A DNA stretch of 64,000 nucleotides from Flavipsychrobacter sp. Lineage in GTDB: Bacteria; Bacteroidota; Bacteroidia; Chitinophagales; Chitinophagaceae. The position numbers and the translations under genes are program-made. Location: the NCBI GenBank assembly GCA_021155965.1, contig JAJNBJ010000021.1:1-64000 (forward strand). The letters are read 5' to 3'. Positions 27,088-34,164 of this stretch are shown one piece after another; the stretch's first letter is position 1; each line of letters begins with the position of its first letter. Below the pieces are notes generated by a model. That model saw only the letters and a list, made by a program, of their open reading frames with translations, did not search any database and was not told where the DNA came from.

Positions 27088-27516
27088 TCAATCATGAACA
27101 ATTATCTCCTCTCTCGTTATTTCTATAAGAGGATGCTGTTCAATTAATGATATGATTACTTTTAGTCCTTTAGTAAATATTTCCAATAATTCTTTATTGC
27201 TGATATTGCCAGTTTTGATCAGGATTAACCGGGGAGGTTTTTTTTCTACGATAAAAGAATGAAGAAAATCGTCGTCTTTCGTAATTAATATGAGATTTTC
27301 GTTGGTCGATTTTTCTTTTAAATATTTATCAGAAGTGGCATTTTTTTGTGGGAGGTCTAAAGTATGGATGGATATTAATCCGTTTTGGCTCAAAAGATCA
27401 GATAACTTTTTAGGCAGTTGAGCGTCAACTAAGAAGCGTAGGTTAATATATGATGTACTATAGATGGCTCCGCTTTCCTCCAAGAGCTTTTCTGTTTCTT
27501 TAAAAGAATAATTCAT
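27088..27516 (-). CDS. DUF5615 PIN-like toxin candidate
   Basis: A 142-residue protein with a DUF5615 (PIN-like, Mut7-C related) core: LRFLVDAQLPKKLSDLL, then LITKDDDFLHSF and RLILIKTGNISNKELL. The acidic residues of FLVDAQLP and TKDDDF are the likely metal site. Such proteins pair with DUF433 antitoxins, as here: the ATG overlaps the stop of the DUF433 gene by four bases. The N-terminus has about 25 residues (MNYSFKETEKLLEESGA...) before the usual start of the fold. Toxicity is inferred from family and pairing. Confidence 0.75.
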   Translation of the reverse strand: MNYSFKETEKLLEESGAIYSTSYINLRFLVDAQLPKKLSDLLSQNGLISIHTLDLPQKNATSDKYLKEKSTNENLILITKDDDFLHSFIVEKKPPRLILIKTGNISNKELLEIFTKGLKVIISLIEQHPLIEITREEIIVHD

Positions 27517-27740
27517 ACTGCAATACGATAAATGCTGTTAATATGGGTCAATTTTGCAGCATATTCGATGCAGGCCAGAAGGTCATCGTTATTAAGATCA
27601 GAATAGTCGTCAAGTATTTCTTTGTTTGTCATGCCGGAAGCAAGCAGTTCTAATATCATTTCAACAGGATACCTAAGCCCTCTTATTGTGGGCTTACCAT
27701 GACATATTTCTGCGTTGATTGTTATTCTTTCCGATAACAT
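27513..27740 (-). CDS. DUF433 antitoxin candidate
   Basis: A 75-residue DUF433 protein (RITINAEICHGKPTIRGLRYPVEMILELLASGMTNKEILDDY, then DLLACIEYAAKL). The family has a VapB45-like HTH and pairs with DUF5615 or PIN toxins. It is the upstream gene of a two-gene unit with the 142-residue partner. The region is more AT-rich than recN and the aminotransferase gene on either side. Confidence 0.8.
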   Translation of the reverse strand: MLSERITINAEICHGKPTIRGLRYPVEMILELLASGMTNKEILDDYSDLNNDDLLACIEYAAKLTHINSIYRIAV

Positions 27741-27785
27741 TGGCTTGGTATTTATTCAAAGTTACAAAATATCAAGCATCCGGCA

Positions 27786-28976
27786 TCAAGATTTGTACAC
27801 TTTCAGCGCCGCTTCCAGGCAATCCATAGCTGCATTAATGTCATTACTGTTCAGCACATAAGCCAGGCGTACTTCGTTCTTGCCCTTGCCCGGTGTAGCA
27901 TAAAAGCCAGCAGCAGGCGCCATCATCACGGTAGCACCGTTATGAGAGAAACTCTCCAGCAACCACTGGCAGAATTTCTCTGCATTATCTACCGGCAACT
28001 GTGCTATTGCATAGAACGCACCGCCCGGTGTCGGACATTTTACACCGGGAATTGCATTAAGACGTTTCACCAGCACATCGCGGCGCAATGTATATTCTGC
28101 ATGCACTTCATTAAAGTAATCAGCGGGCAGGTCAACAGCGGCTTCACCCAATATCTGTGCGAATGACGGTGGGCTCAATCGTGCCTGTGCAAACTTCATA
28201 GCAGCATCAAGCACCGCCTGGTTGCGTGTAACGAACGCGCCTATACGCCCGCCGCATGCGCTGTATCTTTTAGAGATAGTATCCAGCAATATCGCATGAT
28301 CTTCCAACCCTTCTAAAGACAATGCTGAAATATGCTTACTGCCATCATAACAAAACTCCCTGTATGCCTCATCACTGAACAGGAACAGGTCATGCTTCAG
28401 GCATATTTCCCTCAATACATTCAATTCTGAAGCGCTATACAAATAACCCGTTGGATTATTAGGATTGCAGATCATGACAGCCTTCGTACGCGTCGTAACC
28501 GCTTTCTCAAACTGCTCTATCGGAGGCAATGCAAAACCGGTTTCAATACCCGATGGTATCGGCACCACCTTTACGCCCGAACTGGTAGAAAACCCATTGT
28601 AGTTAGCATAAAAAGGCTCGGGTATAATGATCTCATCTCCGGGGTCCAGGCAACTCATTATAGCAAACATAATGGCCTCAGAGCCACCTGTAGTTACAAT
28701 GATCTGGTTAGACGTTACATTGATGTCATTACGCTTATAGTACTCCACCAGTTTCTTACGGTAGCTCTCAAACCCCGGACTTGGGCTGTACTCCAGTACC
28801 TTCATATCAGTATGACGTACGGCATCCAGTATGGCTTGTGGTGTCACTATATCAGGCTGGCCAATGTTAAGGTGATAAACCTTTGTACCTTTTTTCTTGG
28901 CAGCATCCGCATAGGGGACTAATTTACGAATAGGAGATGGTGGCATCAGCGAGCCACGATGTGATATTACCGGCAT
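27786..28976 (-). CDS. Class I/II aminotransferase, PLP-dependent
   Basis: A 396-residue fold-type I aminotransferase, aspartate/aromatic aminotransferase-like (KVYHLNIGQPDI, TTGGSEAIMFAIMSCLDPGDEI, NPNNPTGYLYS, SDEAYREFCYDG). The PLP lysine is in DTISKRYSACGGRIG and the carboxylate-binding Arg near EVRLAYVLN. Substrate is not resolvable. It stands alone between the two toxin-antitoxin-like pairs. Confidence 0.9.
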   Translation of the reverse strand: MPVISHRGSLMPPSPIRKLVPYADAAKKKGTKVYHLNIGQPDIVTPQAILDAVRHTDMKVLEYSPSPGFESYRKKLVEYYKRNDINVTSNQIIVTTGGSEAIMFAIMSCLDPGDEIIIPEPFYANYNGFSTSSGVKVVPIPSGIETGFALPPIEQFEKAVTTRTKAVMICNPNNPTGYLYSASELNVLREICLKHDLFLFSDEAYREFCYDGSKHISALSLEGLEDHAILLDTISKRYSACGGRIGAFVTRNQAVLDAAMKFAQARLSPPSFAQILGEAAVDLPADYFNEVHAEYTLRRDVLVKRLNAIPGVKCPTPGGAFYAIAQLPVDNAEKFCQWLLESFSHNGATVMMAPAAGFYATPGKGKNEVRLAYVLNSNDINAAMDCLEAALKVYKS

Positions 28977-29017
28977 GCCACAAAGATAATTCTAAAACCA
29001 CAATGCCTCAATAGGTA

Positions 29018-29275
29018 TTAGTCATATATGTCCTTTCGGTCTCCAATGGCGATAACGTCAATAAGGAGAATGTTGTCGAATATGTCATAAATTATCCGGA
29101 AATCTCCTTTCCGGATACGGTAGCCGGTCCTTCCTTTTAATTTTTTGCAACCATGCGGACGTGGATTATTTGCGAGGCTACTTATAGCATCAATAATTGG
29201 TGCTGCTATTCTATCGGAAAGTTTATCTAATTGTTTTTGAGCAGTTTTAGAGATAGAGATCGTATATCTAGGCAT
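29018..29275 (-). CDS. RelE/ParE-family toxin
   Basis: An 85-residue RelE-fold mRNA interferase (MPRYTISISKTAQKQLDKLSDRIAAPIIDAI, PHGCKKLKGRTGYRIRKGDFRIIYDI, LIDVIAIGDRKDIYD). Basic residues and the C-terminal Asp-Ile-Tyr fit ribosome-dependent RelE toxins. Its start overlaps the end of the antitoxin gene by eight bases. Confidence 0.85.
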   Translation of the reverse strand: MPRYTISISKTAQKQLDKLSDRIAAPIIDAISSLANNPRPHGCKKLKGRTGYRIRKGDFRIIYDIFDNILLIDVIAIGDRKDIYD

Positions 29276-29474
29276 GTTTGCTCTTTTTACGCCTTTTTAG
29301 GTATTCGTCAAATGGAATACTTGCTTCTTTTTTAGCTTTTACTTCATCATATAGCCTGATATCCTCCAATTCCTCCAGTTCCTCCAGCATTCTGTTATAA
29401 TCCTTAACTGGTAAGACCACAGAGATCTTCTTCCCTGTTATATCAGTAATATATTGTGGCGGATGGTGTCTCAT
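29268..29474 (-). CDS. Antitoxin partner of RelE
   Basis: A 68-residue protein (MRHHPPQYITDITGKKISVVLPVKDYNRMLEELEELEDIRLYDE...) with a short beta N-terminus typical of PHD/RelB-like DNA-binding antitoxins and an acidic helical C-terminus for binding the toxin. The ATG at 29474 is preferred over a TTG at 29501. It overlaps the RelE gene in the usual antitoxin-first order. Confidence 0.75.
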   Translation of the reverse strand: MRHHPPQYITDITGKKISVVLPVKDYNRMLEELEELEDIRLYDEVKAKKEASIPFDEYLKRRKKSKHA

Positions 29475-29510
29475 AATTTTCAGCTTATACAAAGATAACA
29501 AAACTAATAG

Positions 29511-30440
29511 TTACAATTTTATTGCCTTCACATTCCTCTGCACCCCGTTCCACTTCGTCCGCTTCAGCGGAGAGTTTTTAAATACTTTATTGAAGGTGTC
29601 TTCCGTCATATCCTCCCATTCCTGTAGCGACAGGTTCAGCACTTCCGGTATGGGTATAAAATTCGGTTCCGTATTCCCTTTCGAGAAACGGTTCCACGGG
29701 CAAACATCCTGGCATATATCGCAGCCAAATAGCCAACCCTCCATTTTGTTGTGGAACTCCGATGGTATCAACGCATCCTTCAGCTCTATCGTCAGGTATG
29801 ATATACATTTACTCCCATCTATCTCCGTAGGCGATAGTATTGCCTGCGTAGGACAAGCATCCATGCACCTCGTGCACGTTCCGCAATGGTCTGTAACAAA
29901 AGGTGTATCAGCAACAAGATCCAAATCAGTTATTAGCGTTGCGATGAAGAAGAACGACCCCACCTGCTTCGTCAGCAGGTTGCCGTTCTTGCCAACCCAG
30001 CCCAAACCGCTCTTCACCGCCCAGCTACGCTCCAGCACCGGTGCGCTATCTACAAACCCCCTCCCGTTCACATCGCCTATGTTTGTTTTAATGAACTCCA
30101 GCAGTTCATTCAGCTTATCCCGTATCACGTAGTGATAATCGGTGCCATAGGCATACTTGGCTATTTTAGGTGCCTGTGGTTGCTGCTGTTCGTTAGGATA
30201 ATAGTTCAGCAGCAACGTTATTACAGACTTCGCCCCCGGCACCAGCTTCCTCGGGTCTATCCGCAGGTCAAAGTAGCGCTCCATGTATGACATACCGCCC
30301 TGGTAACCCTTGTTCAGCCACTGCTCCAGGCGCACAGCATCTTCATCCAACTGCACCGCCTTAGCTATGCCGCACGACATAAACCCCAGCCGCTGAGCCT
30401 CCCGCTTTATCAGTCCCGTATTTCTTTCTGTTGATAGCAA
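29511..30440 (-). CDS. queG: Epoxyqueuosine reductase
   Basis: A 309-residue cobalamin/Fe-S enzyme that makes queuosine in tRNA from epoxyqueuosine. Seen: [18 protein letters not shown] at the N-terminus, [34 protein letters not shown], and two [4Fe-4S] motifs [12 protein letters not shown] and [10 protein letters not shown]. The start must be the TTG at 30440: the codon just upstream in the same frame is the TAA of yigZ, and the conserved N-terminal helix begins a few residues later. It is the last gene of the porQ-yigZ-queG unit. Confidence 0.9.
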   Translation of the reverse strand: MLSTERNTGLIKREAQRLGFMSCGIAKAVQLDEDAVRLEQWLNKGYQGGMSYMERYFDLRIDPRKLVPGAKSVITLLLNYYPNEQQQPQAPKIAKYAYGTDYHYVIRDKLNELLEFIKTNIGDVNGRGFVDSAPVLERSWAVKSGLGWVGKNGNLLTKQVGSFFFIATLITDLDLVADTPFVTDHCGTCTRCMDACPTQAILSPTEIDGSKCISYLTIELKDALIPSEFHNKMEGWLFGCDICQDVCPWNRFSKGNTEPNFIPIPEVLNLSLQEWEDMTEDTFNKVFKNSPLKRTKWNGVQRNVKAIKL

Positions 30441-31046
30441 TTATGTATTCACCTCTTTTACACTCACCCCACGAATTTCCGAAAGTCTGTCCACAATTGC
30501 GCCACTATATTTGGTGGGGATACCTGCCAGTATAGTGCAAAACAACTGCAGGTCCTGGTGATAGAGGGTTGCCTCGGAATGCTTCAGCATGTACAGCACC
30601 TCACCCATGGCCGGGTAGTCGAAGTTGATGTAATACATATCCTCCACCCACTTTTGCGTTTTGGGTGCAACGTCCAAAGCCTGTGCTGTTGCTGTTTTGT
30701 AGGCATTTATCAGTCCCGGCACGCCTAATAAAGTACCACCAAAGTACCGCACCACAACCACCAGCACATTAGTTACCCCGGCACTGTCTATCTGCCCTAG
30801 TATGGGTTTCCCAGCACTGCCAGCGGGTTCCCCGTCATCCACCGCGCGGTATTGGTTGCCATCGGTACCCAGCCGCCATGCATAGCAATGATGCACCGCC
30901 TTGGGATGCTCCTTCTTTAATGCCTGTAACTTTTCCTTGATCTCCCCGGCAGAACTCACCGGGTATGCATACGCCAAAAACTTACTCCCCCTATCCCTGA
31001 AATCTCCTGTAGATGGCGCGGTTATTGTTGTGTATCTGTCTTCCAT
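30441..31046 (-). CDS. yigZ: IMPACT/YigZ family protein
   Basis: A 201-residue protein with the UPF0029 N-terminal domain (RGSKFLAYAYPVSSAGEIKEKLQALKKEHPKAVHHCYAWR; DDGEPAGSAGKPIL; VVVVRYFGGTLLGVPGL) and the DUF1949 C-terminal ferredoxin-like domain. The family is linked to translation control but is poorly defined in bacteria. Its ATG overlaps the porQ stop by one base, and its TAA is directly followed by the TTG start of queG. Confidence 0.9.
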   Translation of the reverse strand: MEDRYTTITAPSTGDFRDRGSKFLAYAYPVSSAGEIKEKLQALKKEHPKAVHHCYAWRLGTDGNQYRAVDDGEPAGSAGKPILGQIDSAGVTNVLVVVVRYFGGTLLGVPGLINAYKTATAQALDVAPKTQKWVEDMYYINFDYPAMGEVLYMLKHSEATLYHQDLQLFCTILAGIPTKYSGAIVDRLSEIRGVSVKEVNT

Positions 31047-32185
31047 TATTCACCCCAGTCAGCATACTCCTTGCTCCAGTGGTTCTTCTCGCCCCACTTG
31101 CCCATCCCCACCATTTTGTTCAGCATCATAGTAAAGCCTATCTCGTTATACGCACCCGCAACATGGTAGTAGCTGCGGCCATAGTGTATCTGGAACTTAT
31201 TCAGGTTAATGCCCAGCCCGAACGCAAACCCCGCCAGCGCTGTGCGTGTACTCAATACCATTTCCTTCCTCCGCAACACATTGTACGAACCCGTTATCAG
31301 TATGCGCTTGCCCAGCGTCAGCTCTGCACCGAAGATGAAATGCCTGAACAACTTATCGCCGAAATAAGATTTATTGTCCACCACCGTATCGTTAATACCC
31401 AGCGCGCCGCTACCCGTTACATCTGCCGGGTTGCTGTAGCGTATGTTCCACTGGTACAAATGATGCAGCGTAGTGTACAACCGCAGCGGCAGGTGCTTGA
31501 ATTTTTTCGATACACCCAGTTGCAGGTCGAACGGTATTGGCTCAGTAGGTTGCCCCGGCGTATATCTCTTTATCATCACGCCCATGTTCTTGGCAACAAT
31601 GCCCACATCCAGCAGCATACTGGTATCGTAGTAGTTCACGCCCACATCCACCATAGCCGCGTTTGCGCTGGCATCGCCATATAGCGATGATCCTGCCCAT
31701 TTTATAGTAGCCCCATAGCGCCAGTGCTCCAGGTACTTGCGGCTAGCCCCAAAACTTATCGCATAGTCTGCCGCCCTGAAGCTGCCGTTCACATTCCCTA
31801 TCGGGTCTGTCTGGTCCATCGTGCCATAATTCAGGTATTGCACCCCCAGCATGAAGGAGGTATTCAGCTTGGGCATATGGTAGCCATAGGCAAGGTTCAT
31901 CACCTTTATATCCGCATAATAGATGTTGTAATTAAGTTGCAGTTGGTTGTGCAGACCCGGGCGCATCATAGAAGGGTTTTGCAGCGCCAGCGATATATCA
32001 TTATCAGGGTTGGCAACGCTAATGCCCCCCAGCGCAGCCACATGCGGCGAATTGGCCAGCCTCAGGTACTCAAAGGCATACTGGCCGCCAACCACCCGCG
32101 CCTGGCACAATGCCTGCTTATAGGAAAAGAGCAGCACAGTTATACAAACCACATATGCCACTCCAAAGTAATGTCTCAACCTCAT
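31046..32185 (-). CDS. porQ: Type IX secretion component PorQ-like
   Basis: A 379-residue outer-membrane barrel protein of the PorQ/PorV group. A signal peptide (to about residue 28) is followed by GGQYAFEYLRLANSPHVAALGGISVANPDNDISLALQNPSMM, the hallmark N-terminus, and many amphipathic strands (DYAISFGASRKYLEHWRYGATIKW, LTLGKRILITGSYNV, AFGLGINLNKFQIHYGRSYY). PorQ is part of the T9SS attachment machinery, in line with the several T9SS cargo genes in this window. It heads the porQ-yigZ-queG unit. Confidence 0.85.
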   Translation of the reverse strand: MRLRHYFGVAYVVCITVLLFSYKQALCQARVVGGQYAFEYLRLANSPHVAALGGISVANPDNDISLALQNPSMMRPGLHNQLQLNYNIYYADIKVMNLAYGYHMPKLNTSFMLGVQYLNYGTMDQTDPIGNVNGSFRAADYAISFGASRKYLEHWRYGATIKWAGSSLYGDASANAAMVDVGVNYYDTSMLLDVGIVAKNMGVMIKRYTPGQPTEPIPFDLQLGVSKKFKHLPLRLYTTLHHLYQWNIRYSNPADVTGSGALGINDTVVDNKSYFGDKLFRHFIFGAELTLGKRILITGSYNVLRRKEMVLSTRTALAGFAFGLGINLNKFQIHYGRSYYHVAGAYNEIGFTMMLNKMVGMGKWGEKNHWSKEYADWGE

Positions 32186-32242
32186 GTATCTCTTTTCAAG
32201 TATCTAAAACGCCCGTTTATCAATTTTATTGCCAAAGTAGCT

Positions 32243-32266
32243 GTCATCCTGAGCCTGTCGAAGGAC
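32243..32266. repeat. Dispersed intergenic repeat of the TCCTGAGCCTGTCGAAGG type
   Basis: GTCATCCTGAGCCTGTCGAA and the next four bases match from memory a short sequence found between genes in many unrelated bacterial genomes. It sits between the porQ start and the fabI stop. No second full copy is seen here. Confidence 0.4.
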
Positions 32267-32272
32267 GACTGC

Positions 32273-33097
32273 CTACTGTCCCTGCCCCTTCATCATCTCC
32301 TCCACAATCCCCGCACTCACCCCCGTAAACGAGAACCCGCCATCATGGAACAAATTCTGCATCGTTACCATCTTCGTATAATCGCTGAACATAAGCACGC
32401 AGTAATTAGCACAATCCTCCGCGCTCGCATTGCCCAGCGGCGACATCTTCTCGGCATAGTGGTAGAACGCATCAAACCCGCTCACACCGCTGCCCGCCGT
32501 CGTCATGGTGGGGCTTTGCGATATCGTGTTCACCCTCACCTTCTTGGCAAAGCCGTAGTAGTAGCCAAAGCTGCGGGCTATGCTCTCCAGTATCGCCTTG
32601 GTGTCCGCCATATCGTTATAGCCGGGAAAGGTGCGCTGTGCTGCAATATAGCTCAGTGCCACCACGCTGCCCCATTCGTTCAGCGCATCAGCCTTCATGG
32701 CGCTTTGCAGCACCCTGTGCAGGCTGAGGGCCGATATATCCACCGTCTTCAGAAAATTCTCATAGTTCGTATCCGTATAGGGGATGCTCTTGCGCACATT
32801 GGGGCTCATGCCTATGCTGTGCAGGATGAAGTCCATTTTGCCGCCCAGCACCTCCATGCTTTTCTGCATCAGGGCTTCCAGGTCGGCCATGCTGGTGGCA
32901 TCTGCCGGTATCACCTCTGCATTGCACTGTGCTGCCAGCTCCTTTATTTTGCCCATGCGCAGGGCTATTGGGGCATTGGTGAGCACTATCTGCGCCCCCT
33001 CTGCCACGCACGCCAGCGCTGTTTTCCATGCAATAGAGCGCTCATCCAGCGCCCCGAATATGATACCTTTTTTGCCTTTTAATAATCCGTTAGCCAT
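32273..33097 (-). CDS. fabI: Enoyl-[acyl-carrier-protein] reductase
   Basis: A 274-residue FabI of the short-chain dehydrogenase superfamily: N-terminal KGIIFGALDERSIAWKTA for NADH binding, HSIGMSP, and the active-site Tyr and Lys in GYNDMADTKAILES (Tyr-x6-Lys), followed by VRVNTISQSPTMT. It reduces trans-2-enoyl-ACP in the last step of fatty-acid elongation. It is transcribed away from the repeat-rich region at 33.1-33.6 kb. Confidence 0.95.
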   Translation of the reverse strand: MANGLLKGKKGIIFGALDERSIAWKTALACVAEGAQIVLTNAPIALRMGKIKELAAQCNAEVIPADATSMADLEALMQKSMEVLGGKMDFILHSIGMSPNVRKSIPYTDTNYENFLKTVDISALSLHRVLQSAMKADALNEWGSVVALSYIAAQRTFPGYNDMADTKAILESIARSFGYYYGFAKKVRVNTISQSPTMTTAGSGVSGFDAFYHYAEKMSPLGNASAEDCANYCVLMFSDYTKMVTMQNLFHDGGFSFTGVSAGIVEEMMKGQGQ

Positions 33098-33219
33098 GAT
33101 AAGTCAAAAGTTAAAAGTAGAAAGTAGAAAGTTGTGTTTGGTAATAAATTGAGGGGTAAAAGTAGAAAAAAAGAGGCATAAACGCCGGAAAACCCCTGTA
33201 GTCAACAGCAGTTGCATGC

Positions 33220-33277
33220 GGGTGCCCTCCTTCGCTAAAAAAGCTACGGGGTGCCCTCCTTCGCTGAAAAAGCTCCG
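33220..33277 (+). repeat. Tandem 29-base repeat, copies 2 and 3 of a dispersed element
   Basis: 33220-33248 and 33249-33277 are back-to-back copies (GGGTGCCCTCCTTCGCT, then A/G, AAAAAGCT, A/C, CG) with two differences. The core is the same 21 bases found in reverse at 6790-6810. It lies upstream of fabI and does not look coding. Confidence 0.7.
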
Positions 33278-33288
33278 GCGGGTAAAAA

Positions 33289-33450
33289 GGTATAATTTCC
33301 GGGATGTGCCTGTTTTCGAACATTTAGTTTTTTATATGTGGCCGAAATGCTCTGTGGGCTTATTTTATGTGTTTTATCATAAGGTATAAAGGGGTATAAA
33401 AGGGTATATTTATACCCCCAAAAGGTATAATTATACCCTAAAAAGGTATA
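33289..33450. repeat. GGTATA box array, spaced in helical steps
   Basis: GGTATA occurs on the plus strand at 33289, 33383, 33393, 33403, 33424 and 33445, and inverted (TATACC) at 33411 and 33432. From 33383 on, the plus-strand steps are 10, 10, 21 and 21 bases, that is one or two DNA turns; the inverted copies are also 21 apart. This would put all boxes on one face of the helix. The stretch holds no gene. It could be a multi-site operator or an architectural-protein site. Right after it are short direct repeats (GTAAGTC at 33455-33468). Confidence 0.5.
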
Positions 33451-33550
33451 CGTCGTAAGTCGTAAGTCATAAGTTGTGAGTTTGCTTGTGTTAACCGGGT
33501 TATTATGATGTAAAGTTCAGCAAGGGACCTGGTGTGAAAAAATTGAATTT

Positions 33551-33612
33551 CCTTGACGGTACTGAAACAGTACCTTGACGGTACTGTTTCAGTACCGTCA
33601 AGGTTTTTTTTT
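33551..33612 (+). terminator. Very long perfect hairpin with T tract, no gene upstream
   Basis: The arms 33551-33574 and 33580-33603 are perfect 24-base inverses (CCTTGACGGTACTGAAACAG...) with a five-base loop, followed by nine Ts. Each arm is itself a near-palindrome (GGTACTG-AAA-CAGTACC and GGTACTG-TTT-CAGTACC), so two small hairpins can also form. On the plus strand it has terminator form, but the nearest plus-strand gene upstream ends at 25388. It may end an unrecognised small RNA from 33.3-33.5 kb or insulate the downstream cassette. Confidence 0.75.
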
Positions 33613-33854
33613 AAAATGGTTGTATTGCGGGGTGGTATTGGTTTGAGCAGGTTTTGATGATGTGCGAATTTGCTGATTTTTGCAGTGGGCGGAATAGATG
33701 TATGTGTATGGATTTTATTGAAAAGCTATGCAGGTGGACCAGTGTGGATTTATCCGGCACGAGCTTGTTGGTGAGGACAGCAACAAGGGGGAAGAACTTA
33801 ATAAATCAACAATCACTACATCAAGCGCTTAATAACAACATTTTAACATTAAAT
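33613..33854. other. Non-coding stretch at the edge of the AT-rich cassette
   Basis: Between the long hairpin and the cassette promoter no convincing gene is seen. A frame at 33654-33917 has no family likeness, an unlikely Met/Cys-rich start and runs through the promoter. Base composition changes from about that of the neighbours to clearly AT-rich near 33790, which marks the left edge of the inserted material. The whole gene-free interval is 33098-33920. Confidence 0.45.
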
Positions 33855-33887
33855 ACTATATTTTTAAAATGTAGTAATATATATTTG
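33855..33887 (+). promoter_or_regulatory. Promoter and dyad of the GHKL cassette
   Basis: TATATTTG (33880-33887) fits the -7 box, about 33 bases before the first cassette ATG. Directly upstream, ACTATATTTT (33855-33864) and AAAATGTAGT (33866-33875) form a 10-base inverted repeat with one mismatch, placed between the expected -33 and -7 positions as an operator would be. No clear -33 TTTG is seen. Confidence 0.5.
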
Positions 33888-33920
33888 CAATATAACCTTA
33901 AATGGAACTATATTTAGCTT

Positions 33921-34160
33921 ATGAAGAAAATTAAATCAATATCGAAAAGACAGAGGTTTGAAAAAGTGGCTTCATATCGAGTCCAGAAAATACTAGATAT
34001 GCTAGATAGTCTCAGTAACTGTGCAAATAAAAATAATTACGACTATACTGAAACAGATGTCGAGAAAATGTTTCGGGCATTAAAAGAAAAGCTAAAGGAT
34101 ACTGAAACAGAATTTGGATCTAAATTAAACAAAGCAAAATCAACAACCTTTAAATTTTAA
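33921..34160 (+). CDS. Small helical protein, first gene of the GHKL cassette
   Basis: A 79-residue basic, helical protein (MKKIKSISKRQRFEKVASYRVQKILDMLDSLSNC..., YDYTETDVEKMFRALKEKLKDTETEF, ending STTFKF). No signal or membrane segment. I do not recognise a named family; the RFEKVASYRVQKILDxLDxLSNC pattern looks conserved rather than random. It lies four bases before the ATPase ATG. It may be a DNA- or partner-binding accessory subunit. AT-rich like the rest of the cassette. Confidence 0.6.
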   Translation: MKKIKSISKRQRFEKVASYRVQKILDMLDSLSNCANKNNYDYTETDVEKMFRALKEKLKDTETEFGSKLNKAKSTTFKF

Positions 34161-34164
34161 ATGT

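Noticed and set aside
31724-33082. 452-residue plus-strand frame opposite porQ and fabI
   Set aside because: It lies antisense to two clearly recognised genes and is His/Arg-rich without motifs.
33371-33475. GGTATA array as a CRISPR
   Set aside because: The units are only six bases, there are no 25-40-base repeats or unique spacers, and no cas gene is nearby.
33654-33917. 87-residue frame before the GHKL cassette
   Set aside because: It has no family likeness, an odd Met/Cys-rich start and overlaps the promoter and dyad of the cassette.
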